Part shown: positions 1-9,926 of the stretch, piece after piece | Layout: every line of letters begins with the position of its first letter | Numbering within the stretch: position 1 is the stretch's first letter | Assembly (NCBI GenBank): GCA_018398765.1 | Contig: JAHBMJ010000075.1 | Coordinates: forward strand, 1-19,896 | From: Chromera velia | Taxonomy: Eukaryota; Sar; Chromeraceae | Length of the DNA stretch: 19,896 nucleotides | Direction of reading: 5' to 3' | Notes under the pieces: model-generated | What the model saw: the letters and a program-made list of their open reading frames with translations, nothing else | Databases searched by the model: none | What the model was told of the DNA's origin: nothing | Position numbers and translations under genes: made by a program

Positions 1-890
1 TGTTTAATGTTGCTACAAGATGCTTTATTGCATTGAGAAAAAGAGGCTCTCCAGCTTGCTGGACTTTCAAGAAAGAGAAGTAGACGCGTTTAGCTGACCG
101 GCCATTCTATACAGTAAGGGGAAATTGGTTGAGCTCCAGAGAACTTGAACGACGCCGCCTGTGGCGCTTTTGTTTGATTCTGCATACAATGTCATAAACG
201 AGGACAGAAGCCAAAAAGAAATAAGAAAGTATCATGGGTTTTCAAAAAAGAAGTGGATAGACCGTCATGCGGCGAGTATATTGAAGTCAAGACATACGGA
301 GACGCAATTGTTGCTCGAAGTTTCGCTGAGGTTGACTCTTAAAAGTGAAAAGCAAACCGCAAAGCAACAAGGGTTTGTGATCAACATGCTGACAAATAGT
401 TCGTCCAAGACTGGTGGGCTGCGTGGCTGAACCTACTCTGCACACAGGTCACTTCATGACATCTCCCAGCCGCTCCCAGCATGCGTTGACTGACCTTTTG
501 AGATCCAAAAACTCAGATAAGTCCGTTCTGGTTAAGCGGGTCGTCTCCAAAGCTCGATGACACGACAAATTGAAGAGCTGACATTCTAAAAAGACGTTCA
601 GTGACACACTGTTCAACAGTTGTATTGAAAAGATGAAGTGAGCCAACATGAGACGACAATGAAGCTCGACTTGAAAAGTAGAGAGCTGCATTGCGATGCA
701 TGCATGAGGCTTTGCATGAACATTTTCTGAGCGCGTTGCGTGGCTTTCAAAATGGAGCCGGTTGGGGATGCGTTGTATGTGTGGCGCGCCGGTGCATGTG
801 CGCTCGCGGGCCTGCCCATGCATATCGCCGCGCAACCGGCCGCCTGGCGGCCACAGCCTTGCGGACCGCCTGGGGAAGGTCAAAAATAAG
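1..890. other. Left end, no supported gene
   Basis: Mixed-composition DNA. A GTG-started frame at 161-430 and a minus-strand frame at 449-883 are open but have no recognisable domain, so neither is called. GC-rich sequence with several CATGCATG palindromes starts near 695. Confidence 0.4.
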
Positions 891-892
891 GC

Positions 893-921
893 CCCAGGCA
901 GCCCGAGAGGGCTGCCTAGGG
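893..921. other. Hairpin with GAGA tetraloop
   Basis: AGGCAGCCC (896-904) pairs perfectly with GGGCTGCCT (909-917) around a GAGA loop, a GNRA-type tetraloop. Three more pairs (893-895 with 919-921) form across a single bulged A. No gene is obvious next to it, so its role is unknown. Confidence 0.5.
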
Positions 922-984
922 TCAGCCCAGGCAGTCATTTTCCAGGTTTAGACAGCATGAGTGGAGGGCCCAACATGAGTCCTG

Positions 985-1140
985 CGAGAATACACACACG
1001 TACGGAGAAAAACATAGACTCACACACAGATATACACACACAACCACGGATGCACGCACACATCAGTACAAAATACAGGCACGGAGACAAGCAAACACAG
1101 GTACAAAATATAAGCATGGACGCACGTACATATAACTGCA
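985..1140. repeat. Degenerate ACAC-rich low-complexity tract
   Basis: An irregular run of ACACA/CACGCA words interrupted by other bases. The weak open frames across it are compositional. Confidence 0.5.
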
Positions 1141-1317
1141 TCCAGTAAAGTGATAGTGCCCACCTGCTCAGACGATTTGGCTGTAACGGCCACCAGTATG
1201 TCAGACTTTAGGCATGTGGAGGGAGCAGAGAAGCCAAAAAAGAATTTAATTTAGATGGCAAAGCATTTTGGAGGTCGATAAGCGAATGTATGCATGCTAA
1301 TTAGCCATATTACATTA

Positions 1318-1322
1318 TATTA

Positions 1323-1370
<48 letters not shown>
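1318..1370. repeat. TA microsatellite followed by CA microsatellite
   Basis: TA repeats to about 1355, then CA repeats to 1369. Confidence 0.85.
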
Positions 1371-1372
<2 letters not shown>

Positions 1373-1411
1373 TTATTTAATAATAGTACGTATCGATATA
1401 ACATTGATCAC

Positions 1412-1545
1412 TGACGCACGCGCAGGTCGGTACGGCAAGTAACATCATTGACGCACACCGGTCTATACGGTAAATAACATCACATTGATGCACGTCAGCT
1501 TACGGTAAGTAACATCACATTAATGCACGCCGTATCATGTATTAT
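1412..1545. repeat. Degenerate 37-bp minisatellite
   Basis: The words TGACGCAC, TGACGCAC, TGATGCAC and TAATGCAC start at 1412, 1449, 1486 and 1521 (spacing 37, 37, 35). Each of the first three is followed by a TACGG(C/T)AA(G/A)TAACATC block. About three and a half copies are present. Confidence 0.75.
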
Positions 1546-1584
1546 TGACCTACCAAGCCCCGTGGTTTCGGCATACATGCACGT

Positions 1585-1751
1585 ATGACACGCACAAAAG
1601 AAAGAAAGAAAGAAAAAAAGACAGACAGACAGACAGAAAGAAAGAAACAAAGAACAAAAATCTTAGAAAGAAAGAAAAAAAGAAAGAGGGAGAGGGAGAG
1701 GGAGAGGAAGAAAGGAAGAAATGAAGAAAGAAAGGAAGAAAGGAAGAAAAA

Positions 1752-1783
<32 letters not shown>

Positions 1784-1837
1784 CGAAGGCAGAAAGGAAA
1801 GGAGGAAGGAAAGATGGAAGGAAGGAACAAAGAAAAA

Positions 1838-1873
<36 letters not shown>

Positions 1874-2225
1874 AAAAAAAAAATAGAAAGGGAGGGTAGG
1901 AGGAAGGCAGAAAGGTAGAAAGGGAATCGAAGGAAAGGAAAGGAAAGGAAAAAAAGAACGAAACGAAAGGAAAAAGGAAGGCAGCTCTTAAAAATGAAAG
2001 GGAAGAGAATATAAGGAAAGAGGGAAAGAAAGAAAGTAGGGACGGAGGGCTTCCAAGAGAAGAATGTGCAGGGAGCTTCTCAGGGTCTCAGAGGAGGAAG
2101 AACCACAAAATTGAGTGAGGGAGAAAGGCGAGGAGTAAGAGAGAAGAGGAGGGAGGAGGTTTCGGAGATGGGAGGAAATGGAGAAGGAAAAAAGAATAGA
2201 ACAAACAAAAACCGGAAAAAAAAAT
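1585..2225. repeat. Long polypurine tract (AAAG/GGAA-type)
   Basis: About 640 bp in which the plus strand is almost only A and G: GAAA tetranucleotide arrays to about 1920, GGAAA units at 1930-1955, then mixed purines with few interruptions. The Lys/Glu/Arg-rich and Ser/Leu/Phe-rich frames across it reflect composition. Confidence 0.85.
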
Positions 2226-3233
2226 ATATACACACATAATATATTTTGATCGAAGTGCGTTTCTTTTTATATCATTGCAGGCCAATCAACGTCTTCAATT
2301 TTACGGGAAGCGCCGCATAGCAGGGGTTGCCAATAACTGTATGACATGAGTGTGGGTTAAGGAGCAAGCGGATGCGAGCACCTCGACCGGCCGCTGCAAT
2401 CAGTGTTGCCACCGCGATGATGAAAGAGTCAGTGCATATGCGTGCATCGCGGGACTGAGGTTGAAAGGGAGCACGTGCGTCGTTGCATGCATTTTAGCCA
2501 CATAAATCACCAGTGGCGTTTCTGTTGTCTGTTGTATGAGAGCATGAGATCAGACTGATAGCAAGCCAGATACTGGAAACACAAACAGCGACGGTCTTTC
2601 CGACTGACAAACCTTTTACTGCCTAGACCATGTACACGTTACAGGCGTACCACAGTGTGCATGTATGCTACCAATAGCCATTAGAATTAAAGAGCTCTAG
2701 CTAGAGTTGCAAATGTAACAGAAATGTTTTGATTGGTTTTAATTGACACACATGTAAATACATTTATCGCTCAAGACAAATTTAAAAATAAATTGATATA
2801 AAAATTAAAATTTTATTACTATATATAGGCTTACTGTGCTACGTTTAAAATCTTATTATAAAATTGCTATTAAAATTGTATAACATTATTTTATTACTCA
2901 TGTTGCTGTACATTATCTAGGCGTATCACAGTAAAAAAAAAAAAACTGAAAAGTTGCTTAAATTATTTTTTTATTTTTTTATTTTTTGCGTAACACTAAA
3001 GTAACAGTTGATAATAGTTGTGCAACACTCAAACAACACTTATGCAACACCTAAACAACAGTTGTTTGCTATATCCACTGCCTAAAAAAAAAAAATTATG
3101 CGAGAATTGGCTTTAATTATTTTTTTTTCTCTGTGATAGGCCTAGTATATTATAGGATAGGATATCGTAGGATAAGATTTGCGTTTCACTTTATTTCAGT
3201 TACGTACTAAAACGTAAAAATGTGTTCGATATG
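2226..3233. other. Unannotated region, AT-rich from about 2700
   Basis: 2280-2690 has ordinary composition with no supported gene. From 2700 the DNA is very AT-rich with A and T runs (2933-2945, 3086-3095, 3119-3128). A small array of CAACAC/AAACAAC words lies at about 3018-3066. No coding signal is seen. Confidence 0.5.
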
Positions 3234-3500
3234 TGTTTGATAAAATATTAAACATATATATAAAAATAAATTTGAAACATATAAAATTTTGTTTTAAACA
3301 GACTTAAAAAGTTAAAAATCTGTTTGATAAAATTTTAAACATATGTATCTATAAACATAAATTTAAAGGATAAAATTTTGTTTCAAACAAACCTAAAAAA
3401 TTAAAAATCTGTTTGATAAAATTTCAAAGATATCTAAACATAAATTTAAAACATGAAATGTTGTTTCGAAAACACCTAAAAAGTTTGGATTAAAAAGTCA
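3234..3500. repeat. AT-rich tandem repeat, three copies of 87-89 bp
   Basis: TGTTTGATAAAAT starts at 3234, 3321 and 3410. Each copy continues with an AAACATA...AAATTTRAA...ACCTAAAAA pattern. Copies are diverged by substitutions and small indels, suggesting an old minisatellite. Confidence 0.75.
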
Positions 3501-3529
3501 AGTTCGAATCTAAAAAATACTCGAATAAG

Positions 3530-3735
3530 CTCGTTTCCGTCCTTTGAGATTGTTCATCTCTGAGTACGGACTGCAAAGGCAACAACATGAAGACGACCCT
3601 ACTGTTTTAGAGCATTACTTGGCCGAGTTTGCAACAAAGGTGGAGGAGGGGTGGTTTCATGATGAAGATAGATTGGTGTTTGCAAAGCTGATCCAAATCC
3701 TGGTCGAGGTGCACGCTCATCGGGGCTTCCCTTTG
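3530..3735 (+). CDS. Possible exon of unknown gene, 5' part
   Basis: The frame is open from 3529 (after a TAA at 3526) and contains a protein-like stretch including DDPTVLEHYLAEFATKVEEG and LVFAKLIQILVEVHAHRGFP: helical, with balanced composition and no repeats. There is no in-frame ATG, so an upstream exon would be needed, and I see no TGCAG acceptor for it. A GTGTGT donor at 3736 is in phase 0 with a TGCAG acceptor at 4402-4406. The family is not recognised. Without splicing the frame continues to a stop at 3964 through Glu/Gly-rich low complexity. Confidence 0.35.
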
Positions 3736-3984
3736 GTGTGTGCAGAGGGGAGGGGAAAGAGACAGAGAAAACGAAAGCAGAGTCAGATTGACGCCCACCC
3801 CGCTGACCTCGAAGAGCCTCTTGGAGATTCCTCTTCCGATCCCTCTTCAGAGTTGGACTCCTCGTTTGAGCCTCCGCAGAGCAGTTTTCTGCAGAGAGAG
3901 GAGGGGGGTGAGGGAGCAGAGAGATGGATAGGAGGGGAGGGAAGGGGGAAGGGGGACGAAGACTGATGAAGCCAAGCCCTGTGT

Positions 3985-4215
3985 GTCTGCCTGTGTGCCT
4001 ATCTATTTACGTACTTGTATGCCTGCCCGGGTGCCTGCCTGGGTGTCTGCCTGTGTGCTTACCTGGGTGCCTATCTGGATGCCTGCCTGGATGGCAGTGA
4101 GTGCTTAATTCCCTGTATGGATGCCTGCCTGTGTGTCTGCTTGTCTGCCTGCTTGTCTGCCTATTTAATTGCCTTTGCTTACTTGCTCTTACCTGCATGC
4201 TTGTATGCCTGCCTG
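3985..4215. repeat. Degenerate TGCCTG-type minisatellite
   Basis: Words of the form TGCCTGCCTGGG/TGTCTGCCTGTG recur every 4 or 12 bases with frequent substitutions. It lies inside the proposed intron 3736-4406. Both strand readings give repetitive Cys/Leu or Arg/His peptides that are not genes. Confidence 0.7.
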
Positions 4216-4406
4216 CCAGTGGGTAGAGAGAAAGCGGGGCAGATAGAGAGAGAGCGGGGGTAGATAGAAGGAAAGCAGGGTAGAGAGGTGGTCAATTTCC
4301 CTCCGGCAGTTGACCAAAACTGCCATCATTGGGAAAGCTTCTGCATGTACGGACCTGAAGAAAGAGGGAGAGGGCGGAGTTGTACTATTCAAAAAGGGGT
4401 GTGCAG

Positions 4407-5009
4407 TTTTCCACGGTGGGAATGATGACATCTGGAGCATACCAGCAGCGTATCTCAGGGGTGATTCTGCAAAAAGATCTCCATGGCAAAGCGCTTCCAG
4501 GAGAGGGAGTCATCAAATTGGGGGACCTGACAGCGTCCGAGAGAAAACTGTCTGTGGGGAGAGGGAAAGAGGTACCGTCGATGATCAATCTCCCAGGGAA
4601 ACCGGTGAAGCCTTCTAAGCAGCATGAGCTGCCAGTACGCATCAGCAACTGCGTCTCCAATTGCCCCCCAACATGCAGGATCTCCGTTAGCCGCCCCTAC
4701 TTCGCATTCTCCCCCGAAGAAGCAAAGGTATATACAAAGCCGGAACCCCCTGCACCTCACTCGATGCAAAATTTCTTGATCAGACGCCTGGCGGCACGAA
4801 GGGAGAAGGAGACGGCCGTGTTCATGAGCCCTGTAGTCGATGAACTGATGGTTGTACAGAGGGCTTCCTTCAGTCCCGCATATCCACCCGGCAACCTGCC
4901 GACACTTCGACAGCAGCCAGTCCAGGTGCGCAAACACAAAATAGTCAGCCAGCTCTTCTGGAGACAAATTGAAGTAACACAAACTCTGTCTACCAGAGAT
5001 CAGCCCTGA
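4407..5009 (+). CDS. Possible exon of unknown gene, 3' part
   Basis: Open in phase 0 after a TGTGCAG acceptor and ending at TGA 5007-5009, 200 codons. It contains QQRISGVILQKDLHGKALPG, FAFSPEEAKVYTKPEPP and SMQNFLIRRLAARREKE. Balanced Lys/Glu/Ser/Pro/Val composition favours this strand over the overlapping minus-strand frame, which is unusually rich in Cys, Trp, His and Arg. No domain is recognised. It joins in phase with the possible exon ending at 3735. Its first ATG (4422) could also be a start if there is no upstream exon. Confidence 0.38.
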   Translation, partial: FSTVGMMTSGAYQQRISGVILQKDLHGKALPGEGVIKLGDLTASERKLSVGRGKEVPSMINLPGKPVKPSKQHELPVRISNCVSNCPPTCRISVSRPYFAFSPEEAKVYTKPEPPAPHSMQNFLIRRLAARREKETAVFMSPVVDELMVVQRASFSPAYPPGNLPTLRQQPVQVRKHKIVSQLFWRQIEVTQTLSTRDQP

Positions 5010-5830
5010 GTGGTGTTGTCGGGGCATTTTAAATTGGAAGCAACAAAGAGAGGCTGGCTGGAAGACTCTTGATTTATCTAAAACGCTACTCTGATACCTG
5101 TTTCAGTGTTACCAATGTCTTCTTCCACACCTACTGGTAAACATTACTAGATTCTTTCGTGATCTTGCCATTTTTGAGTGTTGCATGGCTCTGCAGACTG
5201 GCAGCTGCATGCTCGCACGCTCTTTTTCTCAGTAGATCTTCTTTTACTTGTAGGGTACTTAAAAGAACACTCTAACAGTGGGTCTGATGACCCAGGCACC
5301 TGCCGTCTATACACTTGAGGCTGTGCATGGCTGGGATCTCTAAGGCCCCAAGATTTTTTTTTACATCACTTCTTTTTTTTATTTCTGTAAGAGCCACTGG
5401 CCCCAGAAAACTAAGATTGATATACATTGTTACGAATTTTACCGGGGTGATTTAACAAAAAGCGCAAGCGAGCGATAGGTGCAACCAAGCCCCTCTTGCT
5501 ACTGCCTTTGCGTGAGGGTCCCATTGAGGGACATGCAGCGCGTTTGACAGCCTGCATGACTCAAACTCACGGCCCAAGGGACGTCCGGTGTTGTGTTATG
5601 CGAGTTTTTGTTGAGTCATGGGGCCTCACAGGTGAGCTGCCCTCTGAAAGCGATAACGATTTTTAATCATGAGACCGCGCGTTTTATCGCTTAGACACAC
5701 AACCTCACAGCTTTGGTAAGTGCCCTGTAAGGATTGCGTTTTAGGGTTGCGCGGCCCGTCAGACATAGTGAAACTGCAAATTTAACCGATACACAGAAAC
5801 AGTCAGGCACTGCGTTCAATCTGCGTTCAA
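5010..5830. other. Intergenic region upstream of the helicase gene
   Basis: No protein-like frame and no repeat of note, apart from short T runs at 5355-5363 and 5373-5380. It presumably contains the helicase gene's upstream control region. Confidence 0.5.
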
Positions 5831-5939
5831 GACTGTGACAAGACATTCCAGGCAGCGAAGCGACCGAAGAGGTTTGATTTGCACAGAGAGTTGTAGGAAG
5901 TCTGCTCTCAGCCACTGGCATGAGCTGAGCTCTGTACCC

Positions 5940-5947
5940 TATTTAAG
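5940..5947 (+). promoter_or_regulatory. TATA-like element upstream of the helicase gene
   Basis: TATTTAAG lies 77 bp before ATG 6024, a workable distance for a start site near 5970 and a short 5' leader. This is inferred from sequence and position only. Confidence 0.3.
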
Positions 5948-6023
5948 TCAGGCGACACTTCTTCAAGGAGACGTACAGAGTCCAGTCTTCCTCCATTCCC
6001 TGACTGTACGTCTCTTCGCGATC

Positions 6024-6718
6024 ATGAGCGACAAGAGTGCAGCCCTCCGCAACCGCCTGCTGCAGAGGATGCGGGAGCGGGAGCTTGCGGCAGCAGCGAG
6101 GGAGTCTGAAAGAAACGAAGAACTCCCCGAGAACTGCGAATACGGGAACGGGCAAGAGACAGCAGATCCAGAGACGTCGGAAAGGCGCTCGAGGGAGGCA
6201 TCACACAGACCCGCCGGAGAATCCCCCACAGGAATAACCGGAAGTGCCACCCCACCTCCAGCCCCTCCTGTGCCAGGCAGCCGAGAGGAGCTTGCGCGCA
6301 AGGCTGATGCCTACGCCCGCGAAAAGATTGCGCTGGTAGTTTTGGAGAAGAAGGAGGATCTCGAGCAGACGCGACTGCGTTCTGTTGAGTGGAGCGACGC
6401 GAAGTTGGAGAGGGAGGGGATGCTGCTGACGGGTTTGAGGGGTTCTATTCACAGTGGCAGCTTTATGGGCAAGCAGCTGGTGATTCTGAACCGACCAGAC
6501 GGACGGAATCTTCCCTTCCACGGTTTCTCCGCAGGGGACATTGTGGTCATGGAGAGGTCCAAGACCAAGTTCTCGGCTTTCCAAGGGCAGGGGAGGTACT
6601 ATGGCCATGGAAGGGCGGATGAGGAGGTGAATGGAATGCTCCATGAGGCGCGTATGGAGAGACTGGTCGTGATGGTGGATGAAGCCCTTCCGCCTTCTTT
6701 CACCAAGGGAGACTGGAG
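6024..6718 (+). CDS. Helicase exon 1 (N-terminus and start of 1B domain)
   Basis: Codes residues 1-231 plus two bases of Arg232. I chose ATG 6024 (MSDKSAALRN) because a TATA-like TATTTAAG lies about 80 bp upstream; the in-frame ATG at 5835 lies upstream of that box and adds a segment with no recognisable targeting or domain signal. Residues 1-90 are charged and low in complexity; residues 140-230 contain the conserved-looking SGSFMGKQL, GFSAGDIVVM and VMVDEALPP segments. The donor AG|GTGGGT is in phase 2. Confidence 0.88.
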
Positions 6719-7081
6719 GTGGGTCCGTTTGATTCTTTGTGGTTGTTCTGTTTTGTGTTGGGCTGATCTCCTTTTGCCTAATACCCTCTTTTTCTTTTTC
6801 TTTCTCTATCAGTTCTCCAGCAATGCTCCATTTCCTCTCACACTCTCCCTTCATGTTCAGTGCCTGATTGTTCTGAATCACGCCAATCCTCTCATCCCCC
6901 GCCGTTTCTCAGGGATGTTGTGCGCTCTCACGCGTCCACCAGACGCCCAGCAGTTCCCCTCTTGATTTTGTTGAATCGAAGTGTGTGACTTGTACGAAAG
7001 TAGTCGCCTCTCTCGATCTCTTTTTAATCACTTGTTCTTGTATCTGTCTGTCTGTCTGTCTGTCTGTCTGAAGAACATATA

Positions 7082-7116
<35 letters not shown>

Positions 7117-7328
7117 CTACTGCATGTCCTTCATGTGTGACTTGACAGAGTTTATGGATCTTTTGGTGGTGATGCGTGACGACGACTATTTCTGTGAATC
7201 CCTCTCACTTTCTCTCTCCCTCTCTCTGCCCATCGGTTTCTTTTTGTGTCTCTCTCTTTGCCTCTTTGTCTGTCTGTCTGTCTGTCTGTCTCTGTCTCTC
7301 TGTCTCTCTCTCTCTCTCTCGCTCTCTG

Positions 7329-7371
<43 letters not shown>

Positions 7372-8734
7372 TGCGTGTGTGTGTGCAGGCTCCTGAAAGG
7401 GTCCAGTTTTGCGACCTTTGATAGGATGGAGAAGGCTGCAGCCCTGATGAAGTCGGAGGTCCCCAGAGAGCCCCCCCCCCTGCCTGAACACGACGAGGTA
7501 TCGATAGAGCCGGATTGGTCCTTCGGTGAAGTGACTCGAGAAGAGGAAGAACAAGAGAAGCGAAGGGAAGAGCAAAGGGAGGGGGGGAAGAAGGAGTGGT
7601 GGACGGGGCTATACTCTACCCCGACTCAGAGTCAGCAGAGGGCAAAGAACAGGGGAGGGGGGGGAGGGAAGGGCGTTGCAATTGCGCAGAAAAATGCACG
7701 CAAAGAAGAGAAACGCGCGAAGGCAGAGGAAGCCAGCCGAGCACATCATGAAAGAGTTCGTCGTGCAGAGGCAGAGGGTGGGCGTGAGGCTGCTGCCGCT
7801 GTCGCGCAGGCTGCCTCCCTCCCTGGTTTGTTTGAAGACAACCGAGAGAATGAGGAGGCCCTCGAGTCTCCCCCCGATCCGTGTGCCTCGTATCGAGTCG
7901 GAACTGCCCTGCGAGACGTTCTTCTTTTTCCGGAGAGGGGGGGGGGATTCGATTCGAGTGATCTGTTCGCAGAGCCAGTCGTCGGATGGGGCAAGCGACT
8001 GTTTCGAGTGTGCGGCCGCTTGGATGAGGAGACACGGACGACAAAGAGAAAACCTTATTATGAGCTGCCGACGGTGAAGGGAATTATGAAGATCAAAAGG
8101 TGGCCCCGAAATGAGCCTTTGGGGCATGAGATTATCGTGGCGATGGAACACGAGAGATGGCGGGAAGAGCGGGAGACGGGAAGAAAGTTGGGAGAGACCG
8201 CTGACGAAAGGAGACTCGATTTGTGGTTGGGGATGGTGGTTGACTATGACCCGCAAGCCGGGAAGAATGGGTGGTCGGTAGCGGCTGCTGCTGAGAAAAA
8301 GCGCAAGAAGAAGACGGAGGCAGACGACGACTACGGACCGTTGAACGTCTCTCAACTGAAAGCTATCGGGGGTGCTTTGGCATACCGCATGATGTTGATC
8401 CAGGGGCCACCGGGGACAGGTCTGTCTGTCTGTCGTGCCGTTCTGTCTGTCTGTCTCTCTTTTGTTTTTGGGTATGGTCAAGGAAAGGCGTGCAGGTCTG
8501 CTTTGATGACAATACCAATGCAGAAACAGAAAGGTTGTTTCATTCTCTCGCATACCCAATGGAGGAGAGAAGAAATGGGTAAGTCGAGACGGATACAAGG
8601 ATCGAATACATTAGTGAGCGGACTGAGTGACATCGAGGCGAATGAATGGATGGATGGGTGAGCGCAGGAGGAGAGGTTCAATGAGTCAGCCTTCCCCCCC
8701 CCCCCTCTCTCACACACACACACACACGCACACG

Positions 8735-8771
<37 letters not shown>

Positions 8772-9344
8772 CAGAAGTGTACTGCGAATATATTCAGAAA
8801 AAAACGTTGAGACTGCCGGAGACAGCCATTCAGCAAAGAAGGCTGCAGAACCTGCGCAGTTTCTGATGCCTGCCGTCTCCTATCGGATCTCTTCCCCTCT
8901 CTGTGTTTTGTGTGTGGGTATCATCACTAAATGTATGCAGGCAAGACGACGACAGTGTCGCACTTTCTGCACCTCGTGAAGTCGGTCCTTGACTTCCCTC
9001 ACCCTGTCCTCGTGTGCGCCCAGAGCAACACGGCAGTCGACAACCTTCTCGACATCCTCTGTAGCCGCGCCTTCCGCCTGAAGGCTGTGCGGATAGGGCA
9101 GCCGGTCAGGGTCAGAGAGGACCTCAGGGACAGAACACTGGATGCGTTGATGTCGAAAGACGACAGATTCCCTCTGCTGGAGGAGCGCGAGGCCGCCTTG
9201 AAGAAGTTGAAGGTGAGTCTTGTGGTCACTTTCTTACTCTCTCTGTCGGTTTGCCGGGGTGTCTGTCCCTGCATTGACCTCTTTTATTTGTGCTGACATT
9301 CATCTTCCCGGGCTTTGTCTCTTTGCGAACACAAGAAAGAAGGA

Positions 9345-9379
<35 letters not shown>

Positions 9380-9887
9380 GAAGGAAGGAAGGAAGAAAAA
9401 AAGAAAGAAGGAAGGAAGGAAGAAAGAAAGAAAGAAATTGAACGAAACCCTCGGATTGTCTGACCACCTCATCCATACAGGTGAAGAGATCAACTCAAGG
9501 AGAGGAACGACACTTACGCTACTGTGCGTGTCGGTCTGTCTGTCTGTCTGCCTGTCTGTCTATCTGTCTGTGTCTCTCTGTTTGTCTGTTTGCAGGCCGA
9601 GAAGCGAGAGTGTGAAAACAGCTTCAATCGCCGCTTGCTCGACAAGAAGATTGCGGTAGTGGAGAAGCAGACGCAGAGAGTGCGAAGGATTATTCGGGAC
9701 CAGGTGCTCCAAACCCAGGGACAGATTGTCTGCGCGACCTGTTCGGGATCGGCAGACATCCGTTTGGATTCTTCGTTCTTCCCGGTCCGTCCGCTTGATT
9801 GCCTTCCTCCTTTTTGCGTCCTTCTGGTTTTTGTAAGCTTCTTTTAGGCCTGCCTGTCTCCTTGACAAGACTGGGGAGACTGATGCA

Positions 9888-9926
<39 letters not shown>

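Noticed and set aside
161-430. Plus-strand frame of 89 residues
   Set aside because: It starts with GTG, has no recognisable motif and no supporting splice or promoter signals.
449-883. Minus-strand 144-residue frame
   Set aside because: No ATG at its opening, no recognisable domain, and His/Arg/Cys-rich composition typical of a chance frame.
1585-1918. Lys/Arg/Glu-rich protein
   Set aside because: Frames across a GAAA purine tract are open because of composition only.
3498-3520. GTTCGAATC, resembling a tRNA T-loop
   Set aside because: The stem does not pair and there is no acceptor, D or anticodon arm upstream.
4455-5027. Minus-strand 190-residue ORF with ATG
   Set aside because: Unusually rich in Cys, Trp, His and Arg, as expected of an antisense reading. 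The plus-strand frame has more natural composition and fits the splice rule, but this is not decisive.
5835-6023. In-frame upstream start for the helicase (ATG 5835)
   Set aside because: It lies before the TATA-like element at 5940, and the added sequence shows no domain or clear targeting signal.
7246-7388. Helicase exon 2 extended upstream through Leu/Ser and Val/Cys repeats
   Set aside because: This is translation of CT and GT microsatellites. Splicing at TGCAG 7384-7388 gives the conserved GDWRLLKG join.
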